Assembly (NCBI GenBank): GCA_045651765.1
Contig: JAZRSY010000023.1
Coordinates: forward strand, 42,900 to 106,899
DNA from: SIG565 sp045651765
GTDB lineage: Bacteria > Bacillota > Clostridia > Oscillospirales > Acutalibacteraceae
Length of the DNA stretch: 64,000 nt
Direction: 5' to 3'
The stretch's first letter is position 1. Each line of letters starts with the position of its first letter. Positions 8,689 to 16,934 of the stretch are shown one piece after another. The notes beneath the pieces are model-generated. The model saw only the letters and a program-made list of their open reading frames with translations, searched no databases and was not told where the DNA came from. Position numbers and translations under genes: made by a program.

Positions 8689-8783
8689 TTTATTTCACTC
8701 TCCTATTTTGGCTTAGCGAAGCCTTTAAAGGCTTCATACATCACCTGAAACTAAATTGCTTTAATTTCAAAGGCTTTAGCGGA
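8689..8783 (-). other. rplW-rplB spacer with perfect palindrome
   Basis: At 95 nt this is one of the longest gaps inside the ribosomal operon. Positions 8718-8735 form a perfect 18-bp palindrome (GAAGCCTTTAAAGGCTTC). A related segment with AAAGGCTTTAGCGG lies at 8770-8783. No T-run follows, so it does not look like a terminator. It could be an mRNA processing or stability hairpin. A 15-codon ORF reading across the hairpin and ending next to the rplB start has poor ribosome-site spacing and is not called. Confidence 0.5.
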
Positions 8784-9077
8784 CTACATTAAACCGTCAA
8801 AAAACTCAATCGGCTTAGAATCTGCCTTAAGGGTTACGATTGCTTTCTTCCAGGCGGAAGTGTAGCCGGAGTAACGACCCATACGGCGAGCTTTGCCGCG
8901 AACAGAAATTGTATTAACCTTAGCAACCTTTACTTTGAAAAGTTTTTCTACGGCATTAGCAATTTCAATTTTGTTTGAATCGGTTGCTACCTTAAAGGTG
9001 TACTTTTTATCGGCAATACCCGACATGCTCTTTTCGGTAATAACCGGAGCAATAATGATATCCTGTGCGGTTTTCAT
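8784..9077 (-). CDS. rplW: Large ribosomal subunit protein uL23
   Basis: L23 surrounds the exit tunnel and docks trigger factor and SRP. It is 97 residues. Signatures are IIIAPVITEKSM and VAKVNTISVRGKARRMGRYSGYTSAWKKAIVTL. The start overlaps the rplD stop by one base (TAATG). Confidence 0.97.
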   Translation of the reverse strand: MKTAQDIIIAPVITEKSMSGIADKKYTFKVATDSNKIEIANAVEKLFKVKVAKVNTISVRGKARRMGRYSGYTSAWKKAIVTLKADSKPIEFFDGLM

Positions 9078-9700
9078 TATGCATACACCTCCTCGAATTT
9101 AGCCACTGCACTCTTAACTATTACTAATGTATCGGCATTAATAATGTCGTAAGTGTTAATGGTGTTTACTTGTGCCGATTTAACACCCTCAATATTAGCG
9201 ATGCTCTTAACTGCAACTGAATCGTTGTTTTCAAGAACAATAAGGGTTTTCTTTGCAGCACCAATAGCTTTAAGACAATCGGCAACTACCTTTGTTTTGT
9301 AGGATTCAAGTTTAAGTTCATCAAGAACAATAATTGAATCTGAAAGTAATTTATCGGAAAGGGCAGACTTAAGTGCAAGTTTGCGAACCTTTTTGTTGAG
9401 GGAGTAAGAATAATCCCTGGGCTTTGGTGCGTGAACTATGCCACCATGTCTCCACTGGGGTGCTCTGGTTGAACCCTGACGGGCATGACCTGTACCCTTT
9501 TGCCTCCAAGGCTTTTTACCGCCACCCGAAACTTCGGTACGGGTTAAAGTGGATTGAGTGCCCTGACGTTGATTTGCAAGGTAGTTAACAACTGCCATGT
9601 GCATAACAACTGCGTTTGGTTTAATACCAAAAATAGCATCGCTTAATGCGATTTTGCCAACCTTATTGCCGGCCATATCTACTACTGCTAAGTTAGCCAT
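9077..9700 (-). CDS. rplD: Large ribosomal subunit protein uL4
   Basis: L4 is a large-subunit assembly protein with a loop in the exit tunnel. In E. coli it represses its own S10 operon through the leader RNA. It is 207 residues. The tunnel loop with GGGKKPWRQKGTGHARQGS and the following RAPQWRHGGIVHAPKPRDYSY are conserved. Whether it acts on the structured leader at 10729-11003 is unknown. Confidence 0.97.
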   Translation of the reverse strand: MANLAVVDMAGNKVGKIALSDAIFGIKPNAVVMHMAVVNYLANQRQGTQSTLTRTEVSGGGKKPWRQKGTGHARQGSTRAPQWRHGGIVHAPKPRDYSYSLNKKVRKLALKSALSDKLLSDSIIVLDELKLESYKTKVVADCLKAIGAAKKTLIVLENNDSVAVKSIANIEGVKSAQVNTINTYDIINADTLVIVKSAVAKFEEVYA

Positions 9701-9717
9701 TTAAAACACTCCTTCCA

Positions 9718-10347
9718 TTAAGCTTTAACGCTGTCGAAAAGAACTACTATGCCGCCTTTGGGGCCTGGAACAGCACCCTTAACTGCTATAATGTTGTTTT
9801 CTGCGTCTACCTTGACAACACTTAAGTTTTGAACAGTAACACGTTCGTTACCTAAGTGGCCAGCCATTTTCTTGCCCTTGAATACCCTTGCAGGGTCGAT
9901 AACACCCAAAGAACCGCCATGACGGTGAACAGGACCTGTACCGTGAGATTCTTTTAAGCGACCGAAATTCCAGCGTTTAACAACGCCTGCGTAGCCTTTA
10001 CCTTTAGAGGTGCCGCGAACATCGATAGCGTCGCCTTCAGCGAAAATGTCGGCTTTAATAATATCGCCTACATTTAAAGCAGAGGTGTCTTCTAAACGGA
10101 ATTCACGAAGAACCTTTTTAGGAGCTACATCGCCCTTTGCAAAGTGGCCTTTCATTGGGCCATTTACCTTAGAAGCCTTTAAATCGCCATAACCGATTTG
10201 AACAGCTTCGTAACCGTCGTTTTCAACTGTTTTCTTTTGAGCAACAACACAGGGGCCTGCTTCAATAACAGTTACGGGAACAACGTTACCGTTTGCGTCA
10301 AAAAGCTGAGTCATACCAAGCTTTTTGCCTACAATTGCTTTTTTCAT
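9718..10347 (-). CDS. rplC: Large ribosomal subunit protein uL3
   Basis: L3 is an early assembly protein whose loop reaches the peptidyl-transferase centre. I give it 209 residues, starting at MKKAIVGKKLGMTQLF. That ATG follows AAGGAGG with 8-nt spacing. An upstream in-frame start adds 16 unrelated residues and covers a hairpin. The motif RLKESHGTGPVHRHGGSLG is the family signature. Confidence 0.97.
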   Translation of the reverse strand: MKKAIVGKKLGMTQLFDANGNVVPVTVIEAGPCVVAQKKTVENDGYEAVQIGYGDLKASKVNGPMKGHFAKGDVAPKKVLREFRLEDTSALNVGDIIKADIFAEGDAIDVRGTSKGKGYAGVVKRWNFGRLKESHGTGPVHRHGGSLGVIDPARVFKGKKMAGHLGNERVTVQNLSVVKVDAENNIIAVKGAVPGPKGGIVVLFDSVKA

Positions 10348-10370
10348 TTTTTTATCCTCCTTGGTTATTG

Positions 10371-10385
10371 GTTGGCTAAGCCAAC
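10371..10385 (-). repeat. Small hairpin between rpsJ and rplC
   Basis: GTTGGC and GCCAAC flank a three-base loop just upstream of the rplC ribosome site. It is short and has no T-run. It may mask or space the rplC translation start or may simply be chance. Confidence 0.35.
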
Positions 10386-10416
10386 ATGACCACACCTTAT
10401 ATATAGAAACGCAAAA

Positions 10417-10728
10417 TTAAAGCTTAATTTCGATTTCTACACCGGCGGGAAGCTCAAGACCTGTCAGAGCCTCAACAGTTTTGTTGGAAGGTCTGAGAAT
10501 GTCGATAAGCCTTTTGTGAGTTCTTGTTTCGAACTGCTCGCGGCTGTCTTTGTATTTGTGAACAGCGCGAAGGATTGTTACAACCTCTTTCTCGGTCGGG
10601 AGCGGAACCGGTCCCGAAACACGAGCGCCTGTACGTTTAGCGGTTTCCACAATTTTTTCTGCGGACTGGTCTACAAGAGCGTGGTCGTAACCTTTGATTC
10701 TGATGCGAATCTTTTCTTTTACTGCCAT
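10417..10728 (-). CDS. rpsJ: Small ribosomal subunit protein uS10
   Basis: S10 is a small-subunit head protein and, as NusE, part of transcription antitermination complexes. It is 103 residues from MAVKEKIRIRIKGYDH, the standard start, with GGAGG 11 nt upstream. An in-frame start 12 codons earlier would run through the ribosome site. RTHKRLIDILRP and the C-terminal LPAGVEIEIKL are diagnostic. It is the first gene of the S10-spc operon. Confidence 0.97.
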   Translation of the reverse strand: MAVKEKIRIRIKGYDHALVDQSAEKIVETAKRTGARVSGPVPLPTEKEVVTILRAVHKYKDSREQFETRTHKRLIDILRPSNKTVEALTGLELPAGVEIEIKL

Positions 10729-11003
10729 TTGGAATGTCGCCTCCTTAAAATAGTTGGCGGGCAAAACTTACACCTTGCCGCGTGTTTCATTGCGGCACAT
10801 TATAAAACCGGATTACTGGGGTTGCAGCAAAATCCGGGTACAGCAGGGTTACCTGCCGCTGTGCTTTGCGGCTCGCAAGATGCCGCTCGCACGGGTACTA
10901 AGTTTCATTCGCCCGGTTTAAAATCGGACATACTCCGCGGAAATTTCCCGACTCAACGGTCGGCCACCTCCCGCATCAACGCATGACAGTACGCATAGCG
11001 TAC
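10729..11003 (-). promoter_or_regulatory. Structured 5' leader of the S10 operon
   Basis: The mRNA begins near 11003 by promoter spacing and carries about 275 nt before rpsJ. It is GC-rich against its surroundings and full of perfect stems. AGTACGC/GCGTACT sits at the very 5' end (10989-11005). CCGAC/GTCGG, GCGGC/GCCGC, a 7-bp CCGGATT/AATCCGG stem (10808-10814 with 10831-10837) and TGCCGC/GCGGCA follow. No intrinsic terminator is visible inside. This resembles an autoregulatory ribosomal-protein leader. The ligand is unknown. No protein-coding gene is seen here. Confidence 0.7.
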
Positions 11004-11009
11004 TTTGGT

Positions 11010-11038
11010 ATCATAACACATATTTTAAAATAATGCAA
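11010..11038 (-). promoter_or_regulatory. Sigma-A promoter of the S10 operon
   Basis: Minus strand: TTGCAT, 17 nt, TATGAT. The -35 is 4/6 and the -10 is 5/6 matched to the housekeeping consensus. Position and operon size make it the main S10 promoter. Confidence 0.75.
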
Positions 11039-11068
11039 GTGTTTTTTTAAATTTTTTAAAATTTTTTT

Positions 11069-11100
11069 GCAATAAAAAAAGGGGCTATTATGCCCCTTTT
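11069..11100 (-). terminator. Intrinsic terminator of thrS
   Basis: AAAAGGGGC and GCCCCTTTT pair around a six-base loop, followed on the minus strand by TTTTTTTATTGC. It starts three bases after the thrS stop and separates thrS from the S10 promoter. Confidence 0.9.
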
Positions 11101-11102
11101 AA

Positions 11103-12866
11103 TTATGCCCTTGTTTTAATTTCGTCGGTAATTTTTTGTGTAAACTCTTCAACCGTCATAGAAACTGTCTCATCGGTATCACGGTTACGAACCGATAACG
11201 TTCCGTTTTCAATTTCTTTAGCACCAATAATAATCATATAAGGTACCCTAACCTCTTGGCGAGCCTCACGAATCTTATAACCAATCTTTTCGTTTCTGTT
11301 ATCAAGCTCTACGCGAACTCCTGCCGCTTTGAGTTTTTCATATACGCTCTCGGCAAAAGCGTGGTATGTGCCGGGCAGAGTCATAACTCGAGCCTGAACA
11401 GGTGCGAGCCATGTTGGGAACTTACCTGCAAAATGCTCGGTCAAAATGCCGATAAAACGCTCAATCGAGCCAAAGCATACGCGGTGAATCATAATTGGTT
11501 GTTGTTTTTGACCGTTTTCATCGGTGTATTCAAGGCCAAAGTTAATCGGCATCTGGAAGTCAAGCTGAATTGTGCCGCATTGCCAAGTTCTGCCAAGACT
11601 GTCTTCTAAATGGAAGTCAATTTTCGGGCCATAGAATGCGCCATCACCTTCATTAATAATGTAAGGCAGACCTAACTTTTCAAGGGCACTGCGAAGTCCT
11701 TCGGTTGCTGCCTCCCAGTCGGCATCACTTCCCATACTGTCTTCAGGACGGGTAGATAACTCAACAAAATATTTAAAACCAAACTTTGAATAAACCTCAT
11801 TTATAAGATTTACAACGCCAACAATTTCGTCGGTTATCTGGTCGCGGCGCATAAAGATATGTGCATCATCTTGTGTAAAGCAACGAACTCTGAATAGGCC
11901 GTGTAAAGCACCTTTAAGTTCGTGGCGATGAACTGTTCCGAGTTCGCCTGCACGAATAGGTAACTCACGGTAGGAGTGTGGCTCACTCGCATACACCATA
12001 ACACCGCCGGGGCAGTTCATTGGTTTGATGCAATAGGTATCTTCATCAATAATGGTAGAATACATATTATCTTTATAATGGTCCCAATGTCCGCTTGTTT
12101 CCCAAAGTTTGCGGTTCATAATCATGGGAGTTGAAATTTCAACATAGTTGGCACGGCGGTGAATTTCGCGCCAATAATTAACAAGCTCATTCTTAAGCAC
12201 CATACCGCGAGGCAAAAAGAACGGGAATCCGGGGCCTTCATCAGCTAACATAAAGAGTTTCATTTCTTTGCCGATTTTGCGGTGGTCGCGGCGCTCGGCC
12301 TCTTCTAAAAGTCTCAAATAATCGTCAAGCTCGGCTTGGGTGCGGAAGGCAATACCGTTAATACGGGTAAGCATTTTGTTGTCTTTATCATTTTTCCAAT
12401 ATGCGCCCGACTGCTGAGTTAACTTAAAGGCCTTTAATGCTTTGGTGTAGCAAATGTGTGGGCCTGTACACATATCAACATAATCGCCCTGTGTAAAAAA
12501 GCTTATTTCACTGTCTTCGGGCAAATCGCCAATATGCTCTACCTTATATTTAGCATTCTTTTCGGTCATGAACTTAACGGCATCTTCCCTATTCATTACC
12601 GATGGCTTAATTGGAATATTTTCTTTAACGATTTTTCGCATTTCGTTTTCAATTTTTAACAAATCTTCATCGGTAAGTTTGGTATCGCCTAAATCAATAT
12701 CGTAATAAAAGCCCTTTTCGGTTGCGGGGCCATAGCCAAAATCGGCGTGGGGGTACAACCTTTTAACTGCCTGAGCCATTATATGTGCGGCCGAATGGCG
12801 CAGCACTTCGAGTTCGAGCTCTTCGGGGCACTCAGCAACAGTGCCGTCTTTATAAATAATTTTCAT
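11103..12866 (-). CDS. thrS: Threonine--tRNA ligase lacking the TGS domain
   Basis: This charges tRNA-Thr with threonine. At 587 residues it is about 50 shorter than B. subtilis or E. coli ThrS. The N-terminal TGS domain is reduced to about 20 residues. The editing domain starts at once with HSAAH (His28, His32) and has the partner motif DMCTGPH. Class II core motifs follow, with the catalytic Zn-site motif MNCPGG, and the anticodon-binding domain fills the last 100 residues. The start is supported by GGAGGG upstream and by the T-box leader. Confidence 0.96.
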   Translation of the reverse strand: MKIIYKDGTVAECPEELELEVLRHSAAHIMAQAVKRLYPHADFGYGPATEKGFYYDIDLGDTKLTDEDLLKIENEMRKIVKENIPIKPSVMNREDAVKFMTEKNAKYKVEHIGDLPEDSEISFFTQGDYVDMCTGPHICYTKALKAFKLTQQSGAYWKNDKDNKMLTRINGIAFRTQAELDDYLRLLEEAERRDHRKIGKEMKLFMLADEGPGFPFFLPRGMVLKNELVNYWREIHRRANYVEISTPMIMNRKLWETSGHWDHYKDNMYSTIIDEDTYCIKPMNCPGGVMVYASEPHSYRELPIRAGELGTVHRHELKGALHGLFRVRCFTQDDAHIFMRRDQITDEIVGVVNLINEVYSKFGFKYFVELSTRPEDSMGSDADWEAATEGLRSALEKLGLPYIINEGDGAFYGPKIDFHLEDSLGRTWQCGTIQLDFQMPINFGLEYTDENGQKQQPIMIHRVCFGSIERFIGILTEHFAGKFPTWLAPVQARVMTLPGTYHAFAESVYEKLKAAGVRVELDNRNEKIGYKIREARQEVRVPYMIIIGAKEIENGTLSVRNRDTDETVSMTVEEFTQKITDEIKTRA

Positions 12867-12897
12867 AACTTTCCCTCCTGAAAGGTTTTAATAAAAT

Positions 12898-12926
12898 AAA
12901 AACGTCCCTTGAAAAATCAAGGGACG
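12898..12926 (-). terminator. T-box attenuator terminator
   Basis: A perfect 10-bp stem CGTCCCTTGA/TCAAGGGACG with a four-base loop is followed by TTTTTATTTT on the minus strand. It stops transcription when tRNA-Thr is charged. Confidence 0.93.
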
Positions 12927-13121
12927 AAAAATTCCGCGGTTCCACCCAAGTTATACATTATATATAATGTATCTCTCTTTACCTTTAACGCAGGCCTACG
13001 GTTCGGTTCGCCGAACGCTCAGGGGTGGTGTTCACAAATACTCTGCTTTAGCGGCTCACAGCAAAATGCCGCTATTCTCTGAAAGTTTTGTATAAGCTAC
13101 TGTTCCCTTCAACGCTTTAAC
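12898..13121 (-). promoter_or_regulatory. T-box leader (threonine) of thrS
   Basis: This is a T-box riboswitch that senses uncharged tRNA-Thr. The conserved T-box reads AACTTGGGTGGAACCGCGG (12934-12952). Stem I at the 5' end has AGGG pairing with CCCT. The specifier region reads GAACACCACC, giving the threonine codon ACC at about 13027-13029. A terminator follows at 12898-12926, and the T-box strand would form the competing antiterminator. Confidence 0.95.
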
Positions 13122-13127
13122 AAGTTC

Positions 13128-13155
13128 ATTATAACACCAAAAAATTTTTTGTCAA
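13128..13155 (-). promoter_or_regulatory. Sigma-A promoter of thrS
   Basis: Minus strand: perfect TTGACA, 16 nt, perfect TATAAT. The spacer contains AAAAATTTTTT. The -35 begins only a few bases after the T-run of the nifJ terminator. Confidence 0.9.
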
Positions 13156-13156
13156 G

Positions 13157-13188
13157 TAAAAAAGCCCCCTATGTTTACACACAGGGGG
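13157..13188 (-). terminator. Intrinsic terminator of nifJ
   Basis: CCCCCTGTGT pairs with ACATAGGGGG on the minus strand (one G-U pair), followed by CTTTTTTAC. It lies 14 nt after the nifJ stop. Confidence 0.88.
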
Positions 13189-13202
13189 TTCTTTTTTTAA
13201 TC

Positions 13203-16200
13203 TTATTTACCGTAAAGCTCGGCTAATTTTTCTAAGTGCTCGCGGGCCTGTTTAGCAGACTCGGCAGCCTTTTCAAATAATTCTTCAGCGCGCTCTGGGA
13301 AGGAACGTGTAAGTGAAGAATACCTAGCTTCGCCTAAAATAAATTCTTTATAATCGGCAACGGCAGGTTTGCAGTCTATAGAAAGTGGGTTTTTGCCAAG
13401 TGCTTTAAGGGCTGGGTTAAAGCGGAAGATATTCCAATAACCGCACTCAACGGCACGCTTCATTTCTTTTTGGCAGTTAACCATACCACCCTTAATAGAG
13501 TGCATCTCGCAAGGCGAATAGCAGATTATTAAAGATGGACCCGGATAAGCCTCGGCCTCTTTAATAGCCTTAAGGGTTTGATTTTGGTCTGCACCCATGG
13601 CAATTTGTGCTACATATACATAACCGTAAGACATTGCGATTTCGGCAAGTGATTTCTTGGCAATAGCTTTACCGGCAGCAGCAAACTGGGCAACCTGACC
13701 AATTTGCGAAGCCTTAGAAGCCTGACCGCCTGTGTTAGAGTAAACTTCGGTATCAAATACCATAACGTTTACATCGTTACCGCTGGCAAGAACATGGTCT
13801 AGGCCGCCAAAGCCAATATCGTAAGCCCAGCCGTCTCCACCAAATATCCAAACCGATTTTTTAGATAAGAATTCTTTTTTGGCAAGAATTTCGGGAGCTG
13901 TTGGGCAACCTGCGGCAGCAGCCTTTTCAACCTCGGCAACCAATTCTTTGGTAGCAGCAGCATTGGCGTTGCCATCGTTAATTGTTGCAAGATAATTTTC
14001 AGCGGCAGCCTTAAATTCAGCACTTGCTTTATCGGACTCGGACATTTCTTTAACCTGAGCAATAAGTTGGTCGCGTAATGCCTTTTGACCTAAATACATA
14101 CCTAAACCGTGCTCGGCATTATCTTCGAAGAGTGAGTTAGCCCAAGCAGGACCATGGCCTTCGGCATTAACGGTGTATGGCGATGTTGCAGCAGGGCCGC
14201 CCCAAATAGAAGAACAACCTGTGGCGTTGGAAATATACATTCTGTCGCCAAATAGTTGTGTTACTAAGCGGGCATATGCTGTTTCGGCACAACCTGCGCA
14301 AGAGCCGGAGAACTCGAGTAACGGTTTTTTGTATTGTGAAGAAATAAGGTTAGCATCGGTAGCAACTTCGGGCTTTTCGGTAACCTTATTTACGCAATAA
14401 TCAAATACTTCTTGTTGAGCATCTTGTGATTCGCGAGATACCATTTTAAGTGAAGCAGTTGGGCAAACACCAATACATACGCCGCAACCCATACAATCCA
14501 TTGGCGATACAGCCAAGGTGTAGGTGTAATCGGTTTTAATGATGGGCTTCGGAGCAACCTTCATATTGTCAGGTGCTGCAGCAACCTCATCGGCCGAGAG
14601 TGCAAACGGACGAATTGTTGCGTGTGGGCAAACAAACGCACATTTATTACACTTAGCACAAGTATCGGCATTCCACTCGGGTACTAAAACGGCAACGGCG
14701 CGTTTTTCGTAAGCAGAAGCACCTTGTTCAAAGGTACCATCGGCATGCTCAATAAATGCAGATACAGGCAGTGAGTCACCGTCCATAAGAGCAACCGGTT
14801 TCATAATGCTGTCAACCATCTTATCAAGCTTGGTGTTGCCTTCGGCTGCATCAGCAGTATTGCTGTCTGTAGCATTAGCCCAGTCAGCAGGAACATCAAT
14901 TTTAACGAAAGCAGTAGCACCGGCATCAATAGCCTTGTGGTTCATGTCAACAATATCTTGACCTTTTTTGAGGTAAGATTTTGTTGCAGCCTCTTTCATA
15001 TATTTAATAGCATCTTCAGAAGGCATAACCTTTGCAAGAGCAAAGAAGGCCGACTGTAAAATGGTGTTGGTGCGTTTGCCCATACCAATTTGAGCTGCTA
15101 AGTCAATAGCATTAACGGTGTAAAGTTGAATGTTGTTTTTAGCAATATACTGTTTAGCTTCGGCAGGCATATGAGCATTTAATTCCTCGGCCGACCATTG
15201 ACAGTTAATTAAGAACACACCGCCGGGTTTAACATCGTTAACCATTTTATAACCCTTAATTACATAAGATGGGTTGTGGCAGGCAACGAAATCGGCTTTA
15301 TTAATATAGTAAGGGCTCTTAATAGGTTTATCGCCAAAACGAAGGTGAGAAACAGTAATACCACCGGTCTTCTTAGAGTCGTATTGGAAGTAAGCCTGAA
15401 CATATTTATCGGTGTGGTCGCCAATAATTTTAATGGAGTTTTTGTTAGCACCAACGGTACCGTCGCCGCCAAGACCCCAGAATTTACATTCAATTGTGCC
15501 TTCGGCTGCGGTGTTAGGAGCCGGTTTTTCTTCTAAAGAAAGGTTGGTAACATCGTCCACAATACCAATAGTGAACTGAGCTTTAGGAGCATCTTTGCCA
15601 AGTTCCTCGTATACTGCGAAGATAGAGCTTGGAGGAGTATCTTTAGAACCAAGACCATAACGGCCGCCTGTAACAACATCAATTTTTCTGCCCTGAGCTG
15701 CTAATGCAGCCACAACATCTAAATAAAGTGGCTCGCCTAATGCGCCGGGCTCTTTGGTTCTGTCTAATACAGCAATTTTCTTAACAGTCTCAGGAATAGC
15801 CTCAACCAATTTTGCGGCCGAGAAAGGACGATACAAGCGAACCTTTACAAGACCAACTTTTTCGCCTGCGGCTACCATATAATCTATAACCTCTTCTGCA
15901 ACGTCGCAAATAGAGCCCATAGCAATTATAATCTTTTCGGCATCGGGTGCACCGTAGTAGTTAAATAATTTATAATCGGTGCCGAGTTTTGCGTTAACCT
16001 TGTCCATATATTCTTCAACAATACCGGGAACGGCATCGTAATATTTATTACAAGCTTCGCGGTGTTGGAAGAAGATATCGCCGTTTTCGTGTGAACCACG
16101 CATTACGGGATGCTCTGGGTTAAGTGAACGCTTGCGGAATTCTGCAACGGCGTCCATATCGCACATTTCTTTAAGGTCTTCGTAATCCCACACCTGAATT

Positions 16201-16745
16201 TTTTGAATTTCGTGAGAGGTGCGGAAACCATCGAAGAAGTTTAAGAAAGGTACGCGGCTTTTAATAGATGCCAAGTGAGCAACGGCGCCTAAATCCATAA
16301 CCTCTTGAGTATTGGTTTCAGCAAGCATTGCAAAGCCTGTTTGGCGGCAGGCATAAACGTCGGAATGGTCGCCAAAAATATTAAGTGCGTGTGAAGCTAC
16401 GCAACGGGCAGAAACATGGAAAACGCAGGGCAATAATTCACCGGCGATTTTGTACATGTTTGGAATCATCAGTAAAAGACCTTGCGAAGCAGTGTAAGTT
16501 GTGGTTAAAGCACCTGCTGCAAGAGAACCGTGTACTGTACCCGATGCACCGGCTTCGGACTGCATTTCAACTACATTAACGGTTGTGCCGAAAATATTTT
16601 TTAGCCCCTGAGCAGACCATTGGTCTACATAATCGGCCATAGGGCTGGATGGTGTGATTGGGTAAATACCGGCTACTTCTGTAAAAGCATAAGATACATG
16701 TGCAGCGGCATTGTTACCATCCATGGTTTTAAACTTTCTTGCCAT
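13203..16745 (-). CDS. nifJ: Pyruvate:ferredoxin (flavodoxin) oxidoreductase
   Basis: This cytosolic enzyme cleaves pyruvate with CoA to acetyl-CoA and CO2 and reduces ferredoxin. At 1180 residues it is the single-chain fusion form. The N-terminal domains carry GIYPITPSSPMA and EAGASG. A two-cluster ferredoxin domain sits near residues 690 (CAKCNKCAFVCP) and 750 (CMGCGVCIGVCP). The TPP domain has CAGC near 815, GCSS near 840, GGDGWAYDIGFGG near 968 and YSPC near 1077, which supply proximal-cluster cysteines and the TPP site. It is monocistronic with a terminator and probably feeds the hydrogenase encoded at 21488-29689. Confidence 0.97.
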   Translation of the reverse strand: MARKFKTMDGNNAAAHVSYAFTEVAGIYPITPSSPMADYVDQWSAQGLKNIFGTTVNVVEMQSEAGASGTVHGSLAAGALTTTYTASQGLLLMIPNMYKIAGELLPCVFHVSARCVASHALNIFGDHSDVYACRQTGFAMLAETNTQEVMDLGAVAHLASIKSRVPFLNFFDGFRTSHEIQKIQVWDYEDLKEMCDMDAVAEFRKRSLNPEHPVMRGSHENGDIFFQHREACNKYYDAVPGIVEEYMDKVNAKLGTDYKLFNYYGAPDAEKIIIAMGSICDVAEEVIDYMVAAGEKVGLVKVRLYRPFSAAKLVEAIPETVKKIAVLDRTKEPGALGEPLYLDVVAALAAQGRKIDVVTGGRYGLGSKDTPPSSIFAVYEELGKDAPKAQFTIGIVDDVTNLSLEEKPAPNTAAEGTIECKFWGLGGDGTVGANKNSIKIIGDHTDKYVQAYFQYDSKKTGGITVSHLRFGDKPIKSPYYINKADFVACHNPSYVIKGYKMVNDVKPGGVFLINCQWSAEELNAHMPAEAKQYIAKNNIQLYTVNAIDLAAQIGMGKRTNTILQSAFFALAKVMPSEDAIKYMKEAATKSYLKKGQDIVDMNHKAIDAGATAFVKIDVPADWANATDSNTADAAEGNTKLDKMVDSIMKPVALMDGDSLPVSAFIEHADGTFEQGASAYEKRAVAVLVPEWNADTCAKCNKCAFVCPHATIRPFALSADEVAAAPDNMKVAPKPIIKTDYTYTLAVSPMDCMGCGVCIGVCPTASLKMVSRESQDAQQEVFDYCVNKVTEKPEVATDANLISSQYKKPLLEFSGSCAGCAETAYARLVTQLFGDRMYISNATGCSSIWGGPAATSPYTVNAEGHGPAWANSLFEDNAEHGLGMYLGQKALRDQLIAQVKEMSESDKASAEFKAAAENYLATINDGNANAAATKELVAEVEKAAAAGCPTAPEILAKKEFLSKKSVWIFGGDGWAYDIGFGGLDHVLASGNDVNVMVFDTEVYSNTGGQASKASQIGQVAQFAAAGKAIAKKSLAEIAMSYGYVYVAQIAMGADQNQTLKAIKEAEAYPGPSLIICYSPCEMHSIKGGMVNCQKEMKRAVECGYWNIFRFNPALKALGKNPLSIDCKPAVADYKEFILGEARYSSLTRSFPERAEELFEKAAESAKQAREHLEKLAELYGK

Positions 16746-16793
16746 TTGAAAATTCCTCCTTAAAAATTGGAAATAATCTTTCCATACTATTTT

Positions 16794-16822
16794 ATAATAC
16801 TACTTTTTGCATAATAAGTAAA
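16794..16822 (-). promoter_or_regulatory. Probable nifJ promoter
   Basis: Minus strand: TTTACT, 17 nt, TATTAT (4/6 and 5/6). It leaves an approximately 40-nt 5' UTR with GGAGGA before the nifJ ATG. The same TTTACT-17-TATTAT pattern is found before galE. Confidence 0.55.
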
Positions 16823-16871
16823 TAGGAAAATTTTAATTTTTGAGAAATTTTTATTCTTTAATATAAAATAA

Positions 16872-16900
16872 TTGACAAATTGTAAAAAAACATATATTAT
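16872..16900 (+). promoter_or_regulatory. Sigma-A promoter of the CNNM-family gene
   Basis: TTGACA, 17 nt, TATTAT. It rules out the longer upstream reading frame of the gene, whose TTG would lie inside this -35. Confidence 0.8.
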
Positions 16901-16934
16901 AAACATAAATTTAACTAAAAGGAGTTATTATAAA

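Noticed and set aside
16872..16934. An N-terminal extension of the CNNM-family protein
   Set aside because: The TTG start would be inside the -35 of a clear promoter. The ATG at 16935 has a proper ribosome site.
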